Shown here: positions 10,315 through 20,696 of the stretch, one piece after another
How positions within the stretch are numbered: position 1 is the first letter of the stretch
Layout: each line of letters starts with the position of its first letter
NCBI GenBank assembly: GCA_039519185.1
Contig: CM076851.1
Span: 34,517,799-34,581,798, forward strand
Reading direction: 5' to 3'
Source: Astragalus membranaceus
Taxonomy: Eukaryota > Streptophyta > Magnoliopsida > Fabales > Fabaceae
DNA length: 64,000 bases
Notes under the pieces: model-generated
What the model saw: only the letters and a program-made list of their open reading frames with translations
Told to the model about the DNA's origin: nothing
Databases searched by the model: none
Program-made: the position numbers and the translations under genes

Positions 10315-10640
10315 CTTTGCGGCGGATTTGTGTCGTTTGCGGCGGATGTTGAGTATTGGCGGCGGATATTTGCGGCGGATTGTGGCTTTTGCGGCGGATT
10401 TTTTGGTGTTTTTTAAAAAAAAAGGCACGGTATTTTAATTTGAATATCCGCCGCAAAGACCCAGAAGCCGCCGCAAAGCTCCGTAAAAAAAAAAACCCGC
10501 GGATATTAAATTTCAAAATCCGCCGCAAACCTCCATAATCCGCCGCAAAGCTCCGTAAAAAAAAAAACCCGCGGATATTAAATTTCAAAATCCGCCGCAA
10601 AGACCCAGAATCTGCCGCAAATCTCCTATTGCGGCGGATA
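10315..10640. repeat. Internal block of CACTA subterminal repeats
   Basis: More copies of gcggcggat and atccgccgc occur. They include two tandem units of about 78 bases built from ccgccgcaaagctccgta, an A-run and cccgcggatattaaatttc (near 10480-10600). An internal copy of a terminal region, followed by a second promoter-like stretch, supports rearrangement of the element. Confidence 0.8.
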
Positions 10641-11415
10641 TTACCTTTTGACAGTTGGCTGCGTTTTCCTATATATATCCATTCCCCACTTCTCATTCTT
10701 CACACTTCTAACAATCCTCCCATTCTCTTCTTAAAATTTCTCTTTTACTCTCTCCAAATTCTCTCCTTCTCTACTAAATCTCAAAAGCGCTTCCTCCCTC
10801 CCTACGAATTGTCTTCTGCTCTTATTGGGAAATTTCTTCAAGGTATGTTTTTGATATGAGTTAATAGTTTTAGTTTTTAATTTTTTTTAATATTCGTTTT
10901 TAAATTATTTTATAATAATATGAGTTTGTTACTAATTGTGTTGTTTTTTGTTTAGGTATTGTTTGGGTTCCTCCTTTTTCCTCTCTGCTTGAGTTCAGGA
11001 TAAGCTTCAAGCCAGAGCCTTCTCTTCACTACGGTTTGTTGTTAAAGTAATTAATAAAATATTACTTACTTCACTATTTTTAGTAAAATTTTGTTACAAA
11101 TTTTGTTTGCAATAATAATACAAATTAATTTATATTGAAAAAACTTATTTATTAAGTTCACTTATAAATTTTATTAACATATATTGTCTTATAAAAATTG
11201 AAATTTAAAATTAAATTTGGAATTATTATTTATAATGTTTAAATTATTAGTATATAACATTATTAAAAAATTAATTCTGTTGCTTGTAATTAATTGGTAG
11301 TTTATTGAAATATCAAAATAAAATGAGTAATATATAAATATATATATCAAAATATGAAGTAATTGATAGTTTATTTTATTTATATTGTAGTGTAGTATAC
11401 GTATAGTTCTTGAAA

Positions 11416-12117
11416 ATGGATCGTAGTTGGATGTATGATCGATTGTATCCTGGAAGAACTGGTGTAAAACGACGTTTTGTAGAAGGAGTAGAAGAGTTTA
11501 TTTTTTGTGCTAAGTACATTGATCATGAAGAATTTGGGCGACAATGCGGTATTAGATGTCCGTGCTTGAAATGTTCATTTCGAGCTATAAAAAATGAACA
11601 TGAAGTTAGACTTCATTTGTACAATAATGGGTTTAGGCCAAATTATTGGACATGGAGTCGTCACGGGGAAGGAGCGCCAGGGGTAGCTGCAGTTCCTGCG
11701 GTTAATGTTCCGGTTGAAGTAGATCACACATCAAGTAGTTATCCAGTGACTACTACGACATCTGAAGGATGGGGAATACAACCGTTAGATGTTTATCAGG
11801 GAATGATATCTGACGCTGTTGGAGTAAATTTGGATTTTGAAGAACCAGATGCTGACGAAGTTCCAAATGAGGAAGCTCAAAGGTTTTACATGTATTTGAG
11901 TGAGACAAATAAACCCATATTTGAAGGATCTACAGACTCAAAATTATCAATGTGTGTTCGGTTGTTGGGTCTTAAGTCTCAATTTAATGTTGCTGAGTTG
12001 TGCATGGAATATATGACCAAAATGATGTTGGATGCAACCCCCATTAGAGGGAGTTTACCGCAAAGTTATTATGAAGATAATGGCGACAATGCTCAAGAGA
12101 GTGTCATATCAAGATAA
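11416..12117 (+). pseudogene. CACTA TNPD-type transposase, N-terminal fragment
   Basis: The start MDRSWMYDRLYPGRTG, followed by FIFCAKYIDHEEFG and RCPCLKC, is the transposase-associated domain found at the N-terminus of plant En/Spm TNPD proteins. RLHLYNNGFRPNYWTWSRHG continues it. A more C-terminal piece (FYMYLSETNKPIFEGSTDSK then CMEYMTKMMLDATPI) corresponds to the segment before the Transposase_21 catalytic domain. The frame then runs into the duplicated region (NAQESVISR) and stops. About 230 residues remain; intact TNPD proteins are several times longer and carry the catalytic domain. An upstream in-frame ttg at 11410 was not chosen. Confidence 0.85.
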
Positions 12118-12440
12118 TGGCGTAGGTCTCTGTTTAGGGGTAGCAGACATTAAATATATATTTTACTGCTTTTCCCAATTTTTATTGCTTTAGATTATTT
12201 TATTTTTTTGTATGGATATTTTATTAATTGTATGGATATTTTTTTGGTGATAATATTTTACTGCTTTTCCCAATTTTTATTTTTTTAAATTAAAAATTAA
12301 TTAGTTATTGGATTTTATTTTTTTATCAATAATTTAAAAAATTAATAAAATAATATATATTTTTAATTAAAACGATTTTTTAAAAAAAACAAAATTTATT
12401 TTTTAAAAATAATAATAATTTTTTTTTAAAAAAATGGTAC
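12081..12440 (+). repeat. Internal direct repeat of the CACTA element, copy 2
   Basis: This matches 9955-10310, with small differences such as ggcgtaggtctctgtttagg against ggcataggtctctgtttaag. It starts inside the truncated TNPD frame and supplies its last residues and stop codon. Confidence 0.85.
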
Positions 12441-12830
12441 TTTGCGGCGGATTTGTGTCGTTTGCGGCGGAATTTTAAATAAAACGTTTTTTTTAAAAAA
12501 TTATATTTATTTTTTTTAAAAATAAAACGGGTGCTTTGCGGCGGATAACGGGTACTTTGCGGCGGATAGTTTGCGACGGATATTGGGCACTTTCCGGCGG
12601 ATATTTTGCGGAAAAATTTGTCCCCTTTTCCGGCGGATTATCCGCCGCAAATTTGCGGTGGATTTTGCGGCGCCACTACATCCGCCGCAAGTTTGCGGCA
12701 GATAATCCGCCGCAAAGCGTTTGCTTCGAGATGGCTACCGGCGGAAAAATTCCGCCGCAAAGTCCAAATATCCGCCGCAAATTTGGCTTTTGCGGCGGAT
12801 TTTGCCCGCCGCAAAGTCCAACTTTTCTTG
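12440..12830. repeat. CACTA right subterminal repeats
   Basis: Dense copies of gcggcggat and atccgccgc in both orientations extend to the right terminus. Open frames here translate to repetitive Arg/Ala/Pro text and are not genes. Confidence 0.85.
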
Positions 12831-13384
12831 TGGTGAGAACATCGGTAAAAAAAAGAACTAACCTGCAGATAATGACCCAACAAAAGTCTCCAAAAATCTA
12901 ACAACCACCATGAAGAAATTTTGCCTAGATGGATGAGATCTAACCAATGACATTGTTCTGCAAAAGAAGTACTTCCATTAAGAGTGACCTTCAATAATAC
13001 TTAGGTTACTTCAAAGTTCAGATAAGCATAAGATACCTCAGAAGTTTAGTTACCCATACAAAGAAATTGCCATCTGCCCATAGTGCAAGAGGGAGGCCAG
13101 GACCAAAGAAATAACATACAGAAAGAGGGAAATCAAAGAAAATGATCAGGTAATTAGCACCATCTATCTTTAAACTGTGTCTACATTTAAACTTTGAAAA
13201 GGAAGGTTGTAGTAAATAGCAACAGAAACTTACTGCATCATTCAAAACGGATTCTCCAAAAACCAAAGCATATAAATTTCCATCTGTGCCCAGCTCCTGC
13301 AATTAGGGCATGTTAAATTCTAAGATAGGAATGAAGTGGATTAGATTCTATATATTTACCATGCATATAATACTCCGAATTCAA

Positions 13385-13500
13385 GGGAAGGCTTGTCACA
13401 ACCAGTGGAGTGTCATGTGACTAAGAGATCACGGGTTTGAATCATGAAATCAACCTCTTGCAAATGCAAGGTAAGGCTGCCTATAGTAGAACCATAATGA
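13385..13500 (+). mobile_element. Au-like SINE fragment
   Basis: The order of gtggagtgtcatgtgac, agagatcacgggtttgaatc, caacctcttgcaaatgcaag and gtaaggctgcctatagtag matches the layout I know for the plant Au SINE: a tRNA-like head with B-box, then a cctcttgca...gtaaggctgc body. No clear target duplications or complete tail were found. Confidence 0.6.
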
Positions 13501-14576
13501 GTTCAACTCTTTCAAGGACATTGCCAATGCCATTGCAGGAGTTTTGAAGTACCAGGTTGTCCTTATAAATGACACTTGTACAACACTGGTAACTCTATTT
13601 TATAGAGTTATTCAAGCATTTAAACTTAGATAATTACTTGATTTCAAGTATAATATGTGTTAAATATAGTAGTATGAATAAAATAACAACATTTATGGTT
13701 TTAACATGAATGACATTCACAACTTAGCATTTAGTATATATATTGGTATGTTTGATGTGTTTGTTCAGTGCATCTGCAGTTGAAGCTTCTGCACCAGGAA
13801 AAACGCAGTGCATCTGCACTAGAAGCATTTCCATAGTGCATCTGCACCTTAGTGCTTCTGCACCTTTCTGCACCAAGACGGATAACCCCACATTGGAAGC
13901 ACCTCAATTCATACCAATGCATAAACACCTCTATGATATCATGCTTAGTCACAAGTCACATGGAGGCACATGCCCACTTGCGAAAGGAGGTGCCTACAAT
14001 AGATGATCATTATGAAGAGTCATTCATAAATGACACATGACCCTCCACGATTGGACCTCTCTTTGAGGTGGAGTGTTGGACTCAATTCCCAGCAAACATG
14101 TTCTGAAAAGTAACCATGGTTAACCCTTCTAGGTTAACCTTATCTCCAAGGAAACCCTCTCTTAAAGGAAAGCTCCAATGCTATATAAAGGCTTCACTTC
14201 TCATCATTTAAAAGATACGAAAATTCTATAGGATCCGTACATTTACTTTTCTTGCTTTTCATTTTATAGTTCTTAGTAGTAGTTAGGAGTAAGAAGGTAA
14301 GGAAGGAATTGACAACTCCCTCTTTCACTTCTTCATCAAGTTAGTTACGTAGAAGGAATCAGTGCATTTGTACTGTTGGGCAAACTTATGCAAGAGTACT
14401 TCAATCAGTGTAATCTCTACCCTATTGATATCTCTTGTACTTTCCATTATATCAACATGTTTTATTTCATCTATTTTTGCCTTGCAATGCATATTATGAG
14501 CTAAACCTCTTTGGTTGAGATGTTCTAACTTTATAATGAGCTTTTGAGTAAGTTATTTTGTTTTCAAAATGGTGTA
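13501..14576 (+). mobile_element. Old LTR-retrotransposon remnant (host of the solo LTR)
   Basis: A purine-rich tract (gaggtggag) directly precedes tgttggactcaattccc at 14073, the layout of a polypurine tract followed by an LTR. A TATA-like ctatataaagg follows near 14181. The motif agtgcatctgca is repeated in 13768-13850 and appears again at 17350 on the far side of the solo LTR. That supports one older element interrupted at 14576. No reverse transcriptase or gag is visible. Confidence 0.4.
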
Positions 14577-15460
14577 TGTAACACCCCGAAAATAATTTAG
14601 TTACATTATTTAATTGAATTATTAATTTTATTGGAAACGTGATTAAATTAATTAAAATGAGGGGCGTTGTTCAGGAAGTGGAACGAGTATTGGGGGTGAC
14701 GTTGGCAACTCAAGGGTGGTGAAGAATGGCCAGGAAGCCCAAGCCCAATAGCTTAGGCGCTCCTGAGGCTCCTGAAGCTAAGGGGATAGGGTTTTGCGCC
14801 TCACTCCTTGCATCAGAGAAAGAAAACGAAATTTGAGAGAGTGAGAGGAGAGAGAGCATTGTACGGCGCTGAGGAGAAGAGGAAGGAAGGGAATTTTCTC
14901 GAGTTTTGTTAGGTAAGAGTTCTTAATCCTTTCCACGTCATTTTTCTTCCTTTCCTAATGTTGTATCCTTCGAGCCCTAATCTCCGTTGTGTCGATTCCT
15001 CATTGATCAAGGAAGTAGGCGTGGCTACGGTTTTGAAGGAAGAAGGATCGCGAGCTGATCGTTGTGTTGCTGTGATTTTGTTCGTGCCTCCACTCGTCTT
15101 CTTCAGATCATTCATATTCGAGGTAAGGGTGAGCGTTTTAATTCAACAAAATCGAGTATGTGATTGGGGTTTTGTGGGATTTTTGGGTGTAGTAGTGTAA
15201 TTGAAATGTTAAGATTTTGTTTGATGAGTTGTTGACGTTTCCCTTCGGGGAATTTCGATGTTTGCTTTGATGAACATTTTGAGAGATTACTTGACGAATT
15301 CTTGATGATTGTTCTTTGATGAATTTGATGATGTCTTGATGAAATTGTGTTGAATTGGGCGATGAACAATGTGTGATGAAATTGTGTTTTGATGAATTGG
15401 ATGATGGCTGGATGGAAATTTTGAAAATCTGAACATTCCTGCAAGCGAGCTGATCCTGCC

Positions 15461-15650
15461 CTTTTGCGCCTCACTCGCGCTCGGGTCGCGCCCCAGGCGC
15501 AAGGCGTGCTGCGCTGGGCGCGTTGTTGCTATTGTTTTGAGCCTCACTCGCGCACGGGTCGCGCCCCAGGCGCAAGGCGCGCTGCGCTGGGCCTGTTGAT
15601 GCTGTTGTTTTGCGCCCCGCTCGCGCCCCACTCGCGCCCCAAGCGTGAGC
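15461..15650. repeat. GC-rich tandem repeat in the solo LTR
   Basis: Two and a partial third copy of a unit of about 70 bases occur: gcctcactcgcgc, gggtcgcgccccaggcgc, aaggcg, gctgcgctgggc, ttgttgctgttgttttg. GC content is far above that of the surrounding LTR. The position and layout resemble the paired GC-rich palindromes of the LTRs at 20697, 50740 and 59693. Confidence 0.8.
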
Positions 15651-15689
15651 CATCGTTCCCCACTGTTGTTCACTGTTTTTCCACTGTTT

Positions 15690-16080
15690 TTCTTGCTGTT
15701 TTCACACCGTTTTCCCCAATTAAAAATGTGATATTTTCCCAATAAAAATATGATGTTATCACTATTAAACGTGAAGTTTTTCTCCAATGTAGATGTGACG
15801 TTTCTCCACAAAATGTGAAGTTTTTCCCAATTAAAAATGCGGTGTTTTCCTTAAATTCGAAAGTGATATTCCTCCATAGAATGGTGACGTTTCTACTAGC
15901 AAAAATGTGACGTTTTCTCAATTCAAATATAGTGTTTCCCAAGCTTATTAAATGTGGTTTCTTTACCGAATTTAAAGTGTGATGTCCCTTCAAATAAGAT
16001 GGGTTTACTAAATTAAAACGGGATGTTTTTCTAAACTCCAAATGTGTGGCTACTCAAATTTCAAAAATGATATGTGTGAT
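15690..16080. repeat. Degenerate short tandem repeats in the solo LTR
   Basis: Successive units of about 25-30 bases vary around aaatgtgacgttt(t)tctccaa. They differ too much for a recent array but keep the same order of aaaatgtga and gtttttcc. No coding potential was recognised. Confidence 0.5.
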
Positions 16081-16952
16081 ATTGATGTAATATGATTTAT
16101 GATGAATTGTGAAGAATATACTCTATGAGTATGGCTTTAATAATGACGTAATGTGATTGGGATGAATTGTGACGAATACACTCTATGAGTGTTTGATGAC
16201 GATGATGATGAGTACTCTCGGGAGTGTTTTTGATGAAATGCACATGTGTATATAGAGTCTCATGGCATGTGCATAATGTGAAGAATAGGCTTCGGCCTCC
16301 TGTGAAGAATAGGCTTCGGCCTCTTAATTGTGATGAATATGGTACCATCATGCATATGCCCTGGTGGGGGTTGCATTTACATGCATGATCATGATTGTGG
16401 CTTGTTGCCAAACTATGTTGTGAATTGGTGTTTGGTGATGATGATGTGAGGTTGATAATGATGTTGTAGAATTGTTTGTCTCCATTACTCTATCATATGC
16501 TTGATTATGTTTTGTTAAAATTCTCACCCCTTCTGCTTGGAATGTTGCTCTATTGTGGCAACGCTGCAGGTAATCGCGAGTGAAGGATCTGCTGCCTTCC
16601 TTTTAGCTCTTGGGATGTATTTTGTGTCACTCTCTGATACTGTAACACCTAGGGGGCGTGGGAAATCTTGATAAACGATTTAATTAGTTGTTTTAACGAT
16701 TTTATTGATATATTTGAGACGTGTTTGAGAGTTATTGGTGAGTTGTTGTTTATTCCGCTGTGATGTGAATTTTGAGGATTGGATTTGTCATGAAGGATGT
16801 TTTGTTGCACGAACTTGAAGAGTGCAATTGATGAGTTTGTTTTTAATGAAGTTGTAGCATTTCTTTTCTATCAATGAAAATAATATTTTTGAAAGGGATT
16901 ACTCTGATAAATGACGTGTAATATAAGGGTAGAAAAGGGGTGTTACAGTGTA

Positions 16953-19190
16953 TGCATTTTTGGTTCTTGTGTTATACTACATCCATCTTATTTTAAAGTT
17001 GATCACTTAAAATGAGTAGAGTTATATTCACAGACATGATTTATAACTAGAAATCAAGAACTAATAAGGGTGAGTATTTTAATGAAGGCTTTGTTAACTT
17101 GTTTAATAAAGAAAATTTTGTTAAAACCATGTTAAGTCCTAGCCATAGGATAACATAGTCCTTAGGGTAAGACAGTAAGTACTTAAAAGGCAGGAGTGTA
17201 CTTATTTAGCAACTTAGACAAGAATTGTAAGAAGGTAAGAAATGAATTGACAACTTCTCTCTTTACTTTAAGACAAGGTTTTAAGAGCTTTTAACGAAAC
17301 TCTGAAGAAAGTAGCTGAAAGGCACATACTGGTGCAACTGCACTCAAGTGCATCTGCACCACAGAAAACACAATACTCTTGAAAGTGATTTATTTAGTGA
17401 AGACATCTCAACTATCATTCTCAACTGATTTCCTCCATATTTTTCTGCACATTTACATTCTGTTTTTCTAAACATTAAACATCCAAAATTGTGAGTAGTG
17501 TAGCTGCACTAATTTATATGCTTTCTAAACATACAAAACTTTAACCAATCCCTGTGGGTTCGACTTTTCTCATCATTATATTACTTGTTTGTGACTGTGT
17601 ATACTTGCACATATTTTCGCACACCAAGTAGTCATATTTAATATTTTTTTGTGTCAAAGTTAGTCTTTTATATTTGTAAGCTTTTAGACGGTTATACCTG
17701 ACGTCACTTTTAAAAAATAGCCAAATCGAAATACAAACTTCTCTCGGTTTTCTCAATGAAATCTTGTAATTATTGAGGGTTTTGATCGCAACATTTAGAC
17801 CTAATTTTACTTTCCAAAAACCATCCAAATTAAATGCTATCAGCTGAGGGTTGATCATAAATGAATTTCTGGAAGCCCAGAGATTTGTGGATTTGGATTT
17901 CTTAAATTAAATTTCTTATGCAGTGGAAATCAACCAACAAATCGCACAGTATAAACACTAGTAAGAAATTTTCAATCCAACAAAAGGACAATTTTATAAA
18001 TGCTAAAATACAATGATCCTCTCCTAAGTGGACACCTGGAGAGTGAAGTGTGCAAGACTGGATATATACATGTTACCCAATAATAGATTTAGGATAGGCT
18101 TTTAATGGGATGCAACGAAGGCAACCTAAGGTTGACTATAATGGAGGAAGCTAAGGTTCTGAATTCTGATGCAGAGGTAAGTCTCCCAAATTGAGTTCTG
18201 ATGATAGGGATCAAAAGTAGTAAGTTAGAATAATTATGCTTGGGTGGTAAGTGTTAGGCAAGTATTTAGCTAGGAATTGTGCATTAGCTCTGTTGTATAA
18301 AGTGGACACCCTTTGTGAATGGGAAATCCTTGGAAGGAAAAGATTTCTGTAGGTGTCTGTTGTAATTCAGTAAACACTACACAAGGAATCTTTCTCATGC
18401 CCTTTCTCCTTTTTCTCATCTCTTTCCCCAAAATCTCAGATTCCGTTCCTGGGTTCCTAACAATGTGCATCTTGCCACTCTTGAATTACCTCCACTATTA
18501 TGCTGATTCATTTATTTTGAGTTGTCTGGAATTCTGGATACTTTTTGAAAACATATTCTTATTCTGGAAAAGAAGAAAAACCACCCAAAGTAGGTTAGGT
18601 CTTGCTTTTAGTTATGCAAAAATGTTGGAATCTTACAACAATCCTAAAACATGTAAAGAATTTGAAAAATATAAATTCAGATGTCTGTGAGTGAGTTAAT
18701 TTTACTAAGCATATGAAAAAGTGATTGATTAGTTTCTGGAAAATGAATTTTTTGGTTTTTACTATTGAAGGTCCTAATATATTATCACTCCAATCTCTTC
18801 TATCCGCATAAAGGGGAGGGGGGTTAATATGGATTTTCTGCTAGATTTTGTTGTGTTTTTCTATTAAGTTGCTTGCTTTAGATGTGTTTTTATTACCCTC
18901 TTCTACCTGATTATATGTGCATATTGGTACCTTAGGAATTCCCCTCAGACAACTTGCACACATAGATGGAAATTTTATCTCCTTGCTAGTGTGGATATTC
19001 CAGACTCCAGTGCACTTTTTCCCCCAACTGCTTTTCATGTGAAATTCAAGACTGCTTTGGTTTAACACCTTCATTTAGATTTTCAGGTTATTCCGTAAAT
19101 CTATATTTGGGGTGGCAGATGAGATTGAATTGAAGTTTATGAACAGGTTCTTATTGTTAAATTTTGATACTAATATTGAATTTCTTCACT
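16953..19190. other. Intergenic with LTR-like remnants, no gene
   Basis: I see no coding exon. Near 17545 the text tccctgtgggttcgacttttc followed by ttgtgactgtgtatacttgcac resembles the 3' part of many plant Ty3/gypsy LTRs. It probably continues the old element interrupted at 14576. A TATA-like tataaagtggacaccc lies near 18296. Upstream exons of the CorA-like gene may lie here but I cannot place them. Confidence 0.4.
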
Positions 19191-19194
19191 GCAG

Positions 19195-20440
19195 GCTGTA
19201 TCCAACAATACAGGGGGTGTAAGAAGAGGATCCAATATGATAGGCCCAACAAAAAATGCCCTGCACTCTGATGGGTTCAATAATACCTGTGCGGAACCCC
19301 TTCATTGTCTTCTTTCTTTGATGTGATTATTTTCACTCTGTCAGAGGATAAAAATTAAAGTTAAAAGGCTTGTTGAGATTTTCAAATGGTTGGATGTTTT
19401 TAGTTCGCACCTTGATCTTTCTATTGCAGGTCAAACGGTGCACTTCACCTATAAAATCATTGCTTGATAGTTGATTTAGAGAGCAAACCGTGTGTTTAAA
19501 GTAGACTGCACACGGGAATAGTTATATTAGTGAGTATTAGTTACAGTGGTAACTACAAGTAATTATCTCCTAAAACTTCTCCATATAGATACCTGGTATA
19601 CTTTATTATCCATATACATTATTACCAAGGTATTCAAATTTAGTTTTGATGATACATCTCATATGAAGTAAGAATGAAAGCGGATAGAATTGAAACTTCA
19701 GATCTGCTTGATCATAGTTGTTGTAAAACTAATTCTAATTGCCATTGAGAGACGTGAGTTGGAGAATGCTCTTTATGGATTTTAAGAAAAGTTCTGCTAG
19801 CCAAGTCCATTGCACAGAGAAGCTCCTTTCAACTTTTGTGTTTCATTGCAGGTTATTAGAGTGAAGTGGTCACTACATGCAAGAGATGAGATTGTCTTTG
19901 AGCTTCTCCAACATCTGAAAGGGAATGGAGCAAGAAACTTGTTAGAGGGAATAAAAAAGAGCACAAGGGAAATGATTGAACAGCAAGAAGTTGTTCGTGG
20001 ACGCTTGTTTACAATTCAAGACGTTATGCAGAGCACTGTTCGAGCTTGGTTGCAGGTATCAATGACTCATTAAGGACATTCATTTCAGATGTTTTTCTTT
20101 ATTTAATTTTCATACAGTTGGCAGAACAATTTTACATTGCTAACCTTAGATTAACATGATATGTGTCTTGCATTTGCTGAATCAGGACAGAAGCCTTCGG
20201 GTGACTCATAACTTAGCTGTATTTGGTGGTGTCGGCGTTGTCCTCACCATCATTACCGGTTTATTCGGTATCAACGTCGATGGAATACCTGGAGCAGAAA
20301 ATACACCATATGCATTTGGTGTCTTTACAGCCATCCTCATCTTTTTAAGAGCAGTGCTGATTGTAGTGTGTCTGGTTTACCTTGGGCTGAAAAACCCCAT
20401 TGGTGAGGAACAGGTTGAAGTTAGGAAGCTTGAGGCTTGA
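19195..20440 (+). pseudogene. CorA-like Mg2+ transporter, C-terminal part
   Basis: Two clear exons, 19852-20055 and 20186-20440, encode the end of a plant CorA-like family protein. The first gives VIRVKWSLHARDEIVF, LLEGIKKSTREMIEQQ and DVMQSTVRAWLQ, the long helix before the membrane. The second gives two transmembrane segments, VFGGVGVVLTIITGLFGINV and a second around TAILIFLRAVLIVV. The usual CorA GMN signature after the first helix reads GIN here, as I recall for this divergent plant clade. An Arg and a Cys in the second helix are unusual. A possible earlier exon starts after gcag at 19194 (AVSNNTGGVRRGSN) but soon reaches a stop unless spliced. The N-terminal half is not visible, so the gene is partial or truncated. 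Both exons are open and correctly phased. Confidence 0.7.
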
Positions 20441-20696
20441 GCTACAAGAATTGGTGAAGATGTTTCTGCATGAAGCAGAAACTCATGACCAAGTTCGAAA
20501 AAATGTTTCAAGGAATAACTTACCTCCTAGCCTATCGAAAAAAAAAACTTACCTCCTACTGCGGGTGATGCTTTCCGCCACGACGGAGAATATCTTGTCA
20601 TACAATAGAGATATTATTAGTTGTTAGTTGTTAGTATACTTTAACACTAACTGTTTTTTTATGAGCAAGGATTGAAATATGTTAAGTGTAACACTC

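Larger units (their letters stand above)
8945..12838. mobile_element. CACTA (En/Spm) transposon derivative with 3-bp TSD
   Basis: The left end at 8948 reads cactacaagaata and the right end at 12835 reads tattttcttgtggtg-like text (acttttcttgtggtg), the inverse of caccacaagaaaa. The same trinucleotide aga flanks both ends (8945-8947, 12836-12838). CACTA ends plus a 3-bp duplication are diagnostic of En/Spm elements. It is 3888 bp. Both ends are filled with direct and inverted copies of the unit tttgcggcggat, the expected TNPA-type subterminal sites. Inside are a truncated TNPD gene, an inverted duplication of a second gene, and a direct repeat of about 340 bp. It cannot be autonomous. Confidence 0.92.
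8477..13296 (-). pseudogene. NHX5/6-type Na+/H+ antiporter fragment, split by a CACTA element
   Basis: Five exon pieces on the minus strand spell the middle of an endosomal NHX5/6-type cation/proton exchanger. 13296-13234: ELGTD...ALVFGESVLNDA. 13073-13054: a 20-base exon, MAISLY. 12957-12863: TMSLVRSHPSRQNFFMVV then RFLETFVGSLSAG. 8787-8625: GVGVRFISAL then KYAGLDID. 8524-8477: LQNLESCLFVLFPYFS. The 8948-12835 CACTA element lies in the intron between the third and fourth pieces. Damage: about 100 bases of unrelated sequence interrupt the fourth exon (about 8657-8757), and the acceptor expected before 8524 reads GG instead of AG. The N-terminal and C-terminal coding parts are missing. Intact homologues exchange Na+ or K+ for H+ in Golgi and endosome membranes; this copy cannot. 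Confidence 0.85.
14577..16947 (+). mobile_element. Solo LTR (family A) with 5-bp TSD GTGTA
   Basis: It begins tgtaacaccccgaaaat and ends agaaaaggggtgttaca, with canonical TG...CA and short inverted termini. The identical pentamer gtgta lies directly on both sides (14572-14576 and 16948-16952). No internal retrotransposon region is present, so this is a solo LTR left by recombination. At 2371 bp it is long. The ORFs inside are GC-rich repeat shadows. The Ty3/gypsy type is likely from length but not proven. Confidence 0.88.

Noticed and set aside
12536..12994. Arg/Ala/Pro-rich frames over the CACTA right end
   Set aside because: They translate the gcggcggat repeats. Only the part beyond 12863 is real coding sequence and it belongs to the NHX exon in a different frame.
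18319..18690. 123-residue open frame with hydrophobic stretches
   Set aside because: No family match by eye and no splice context linking it to the CorA-like exons; probably chance in AT-rich DNA.
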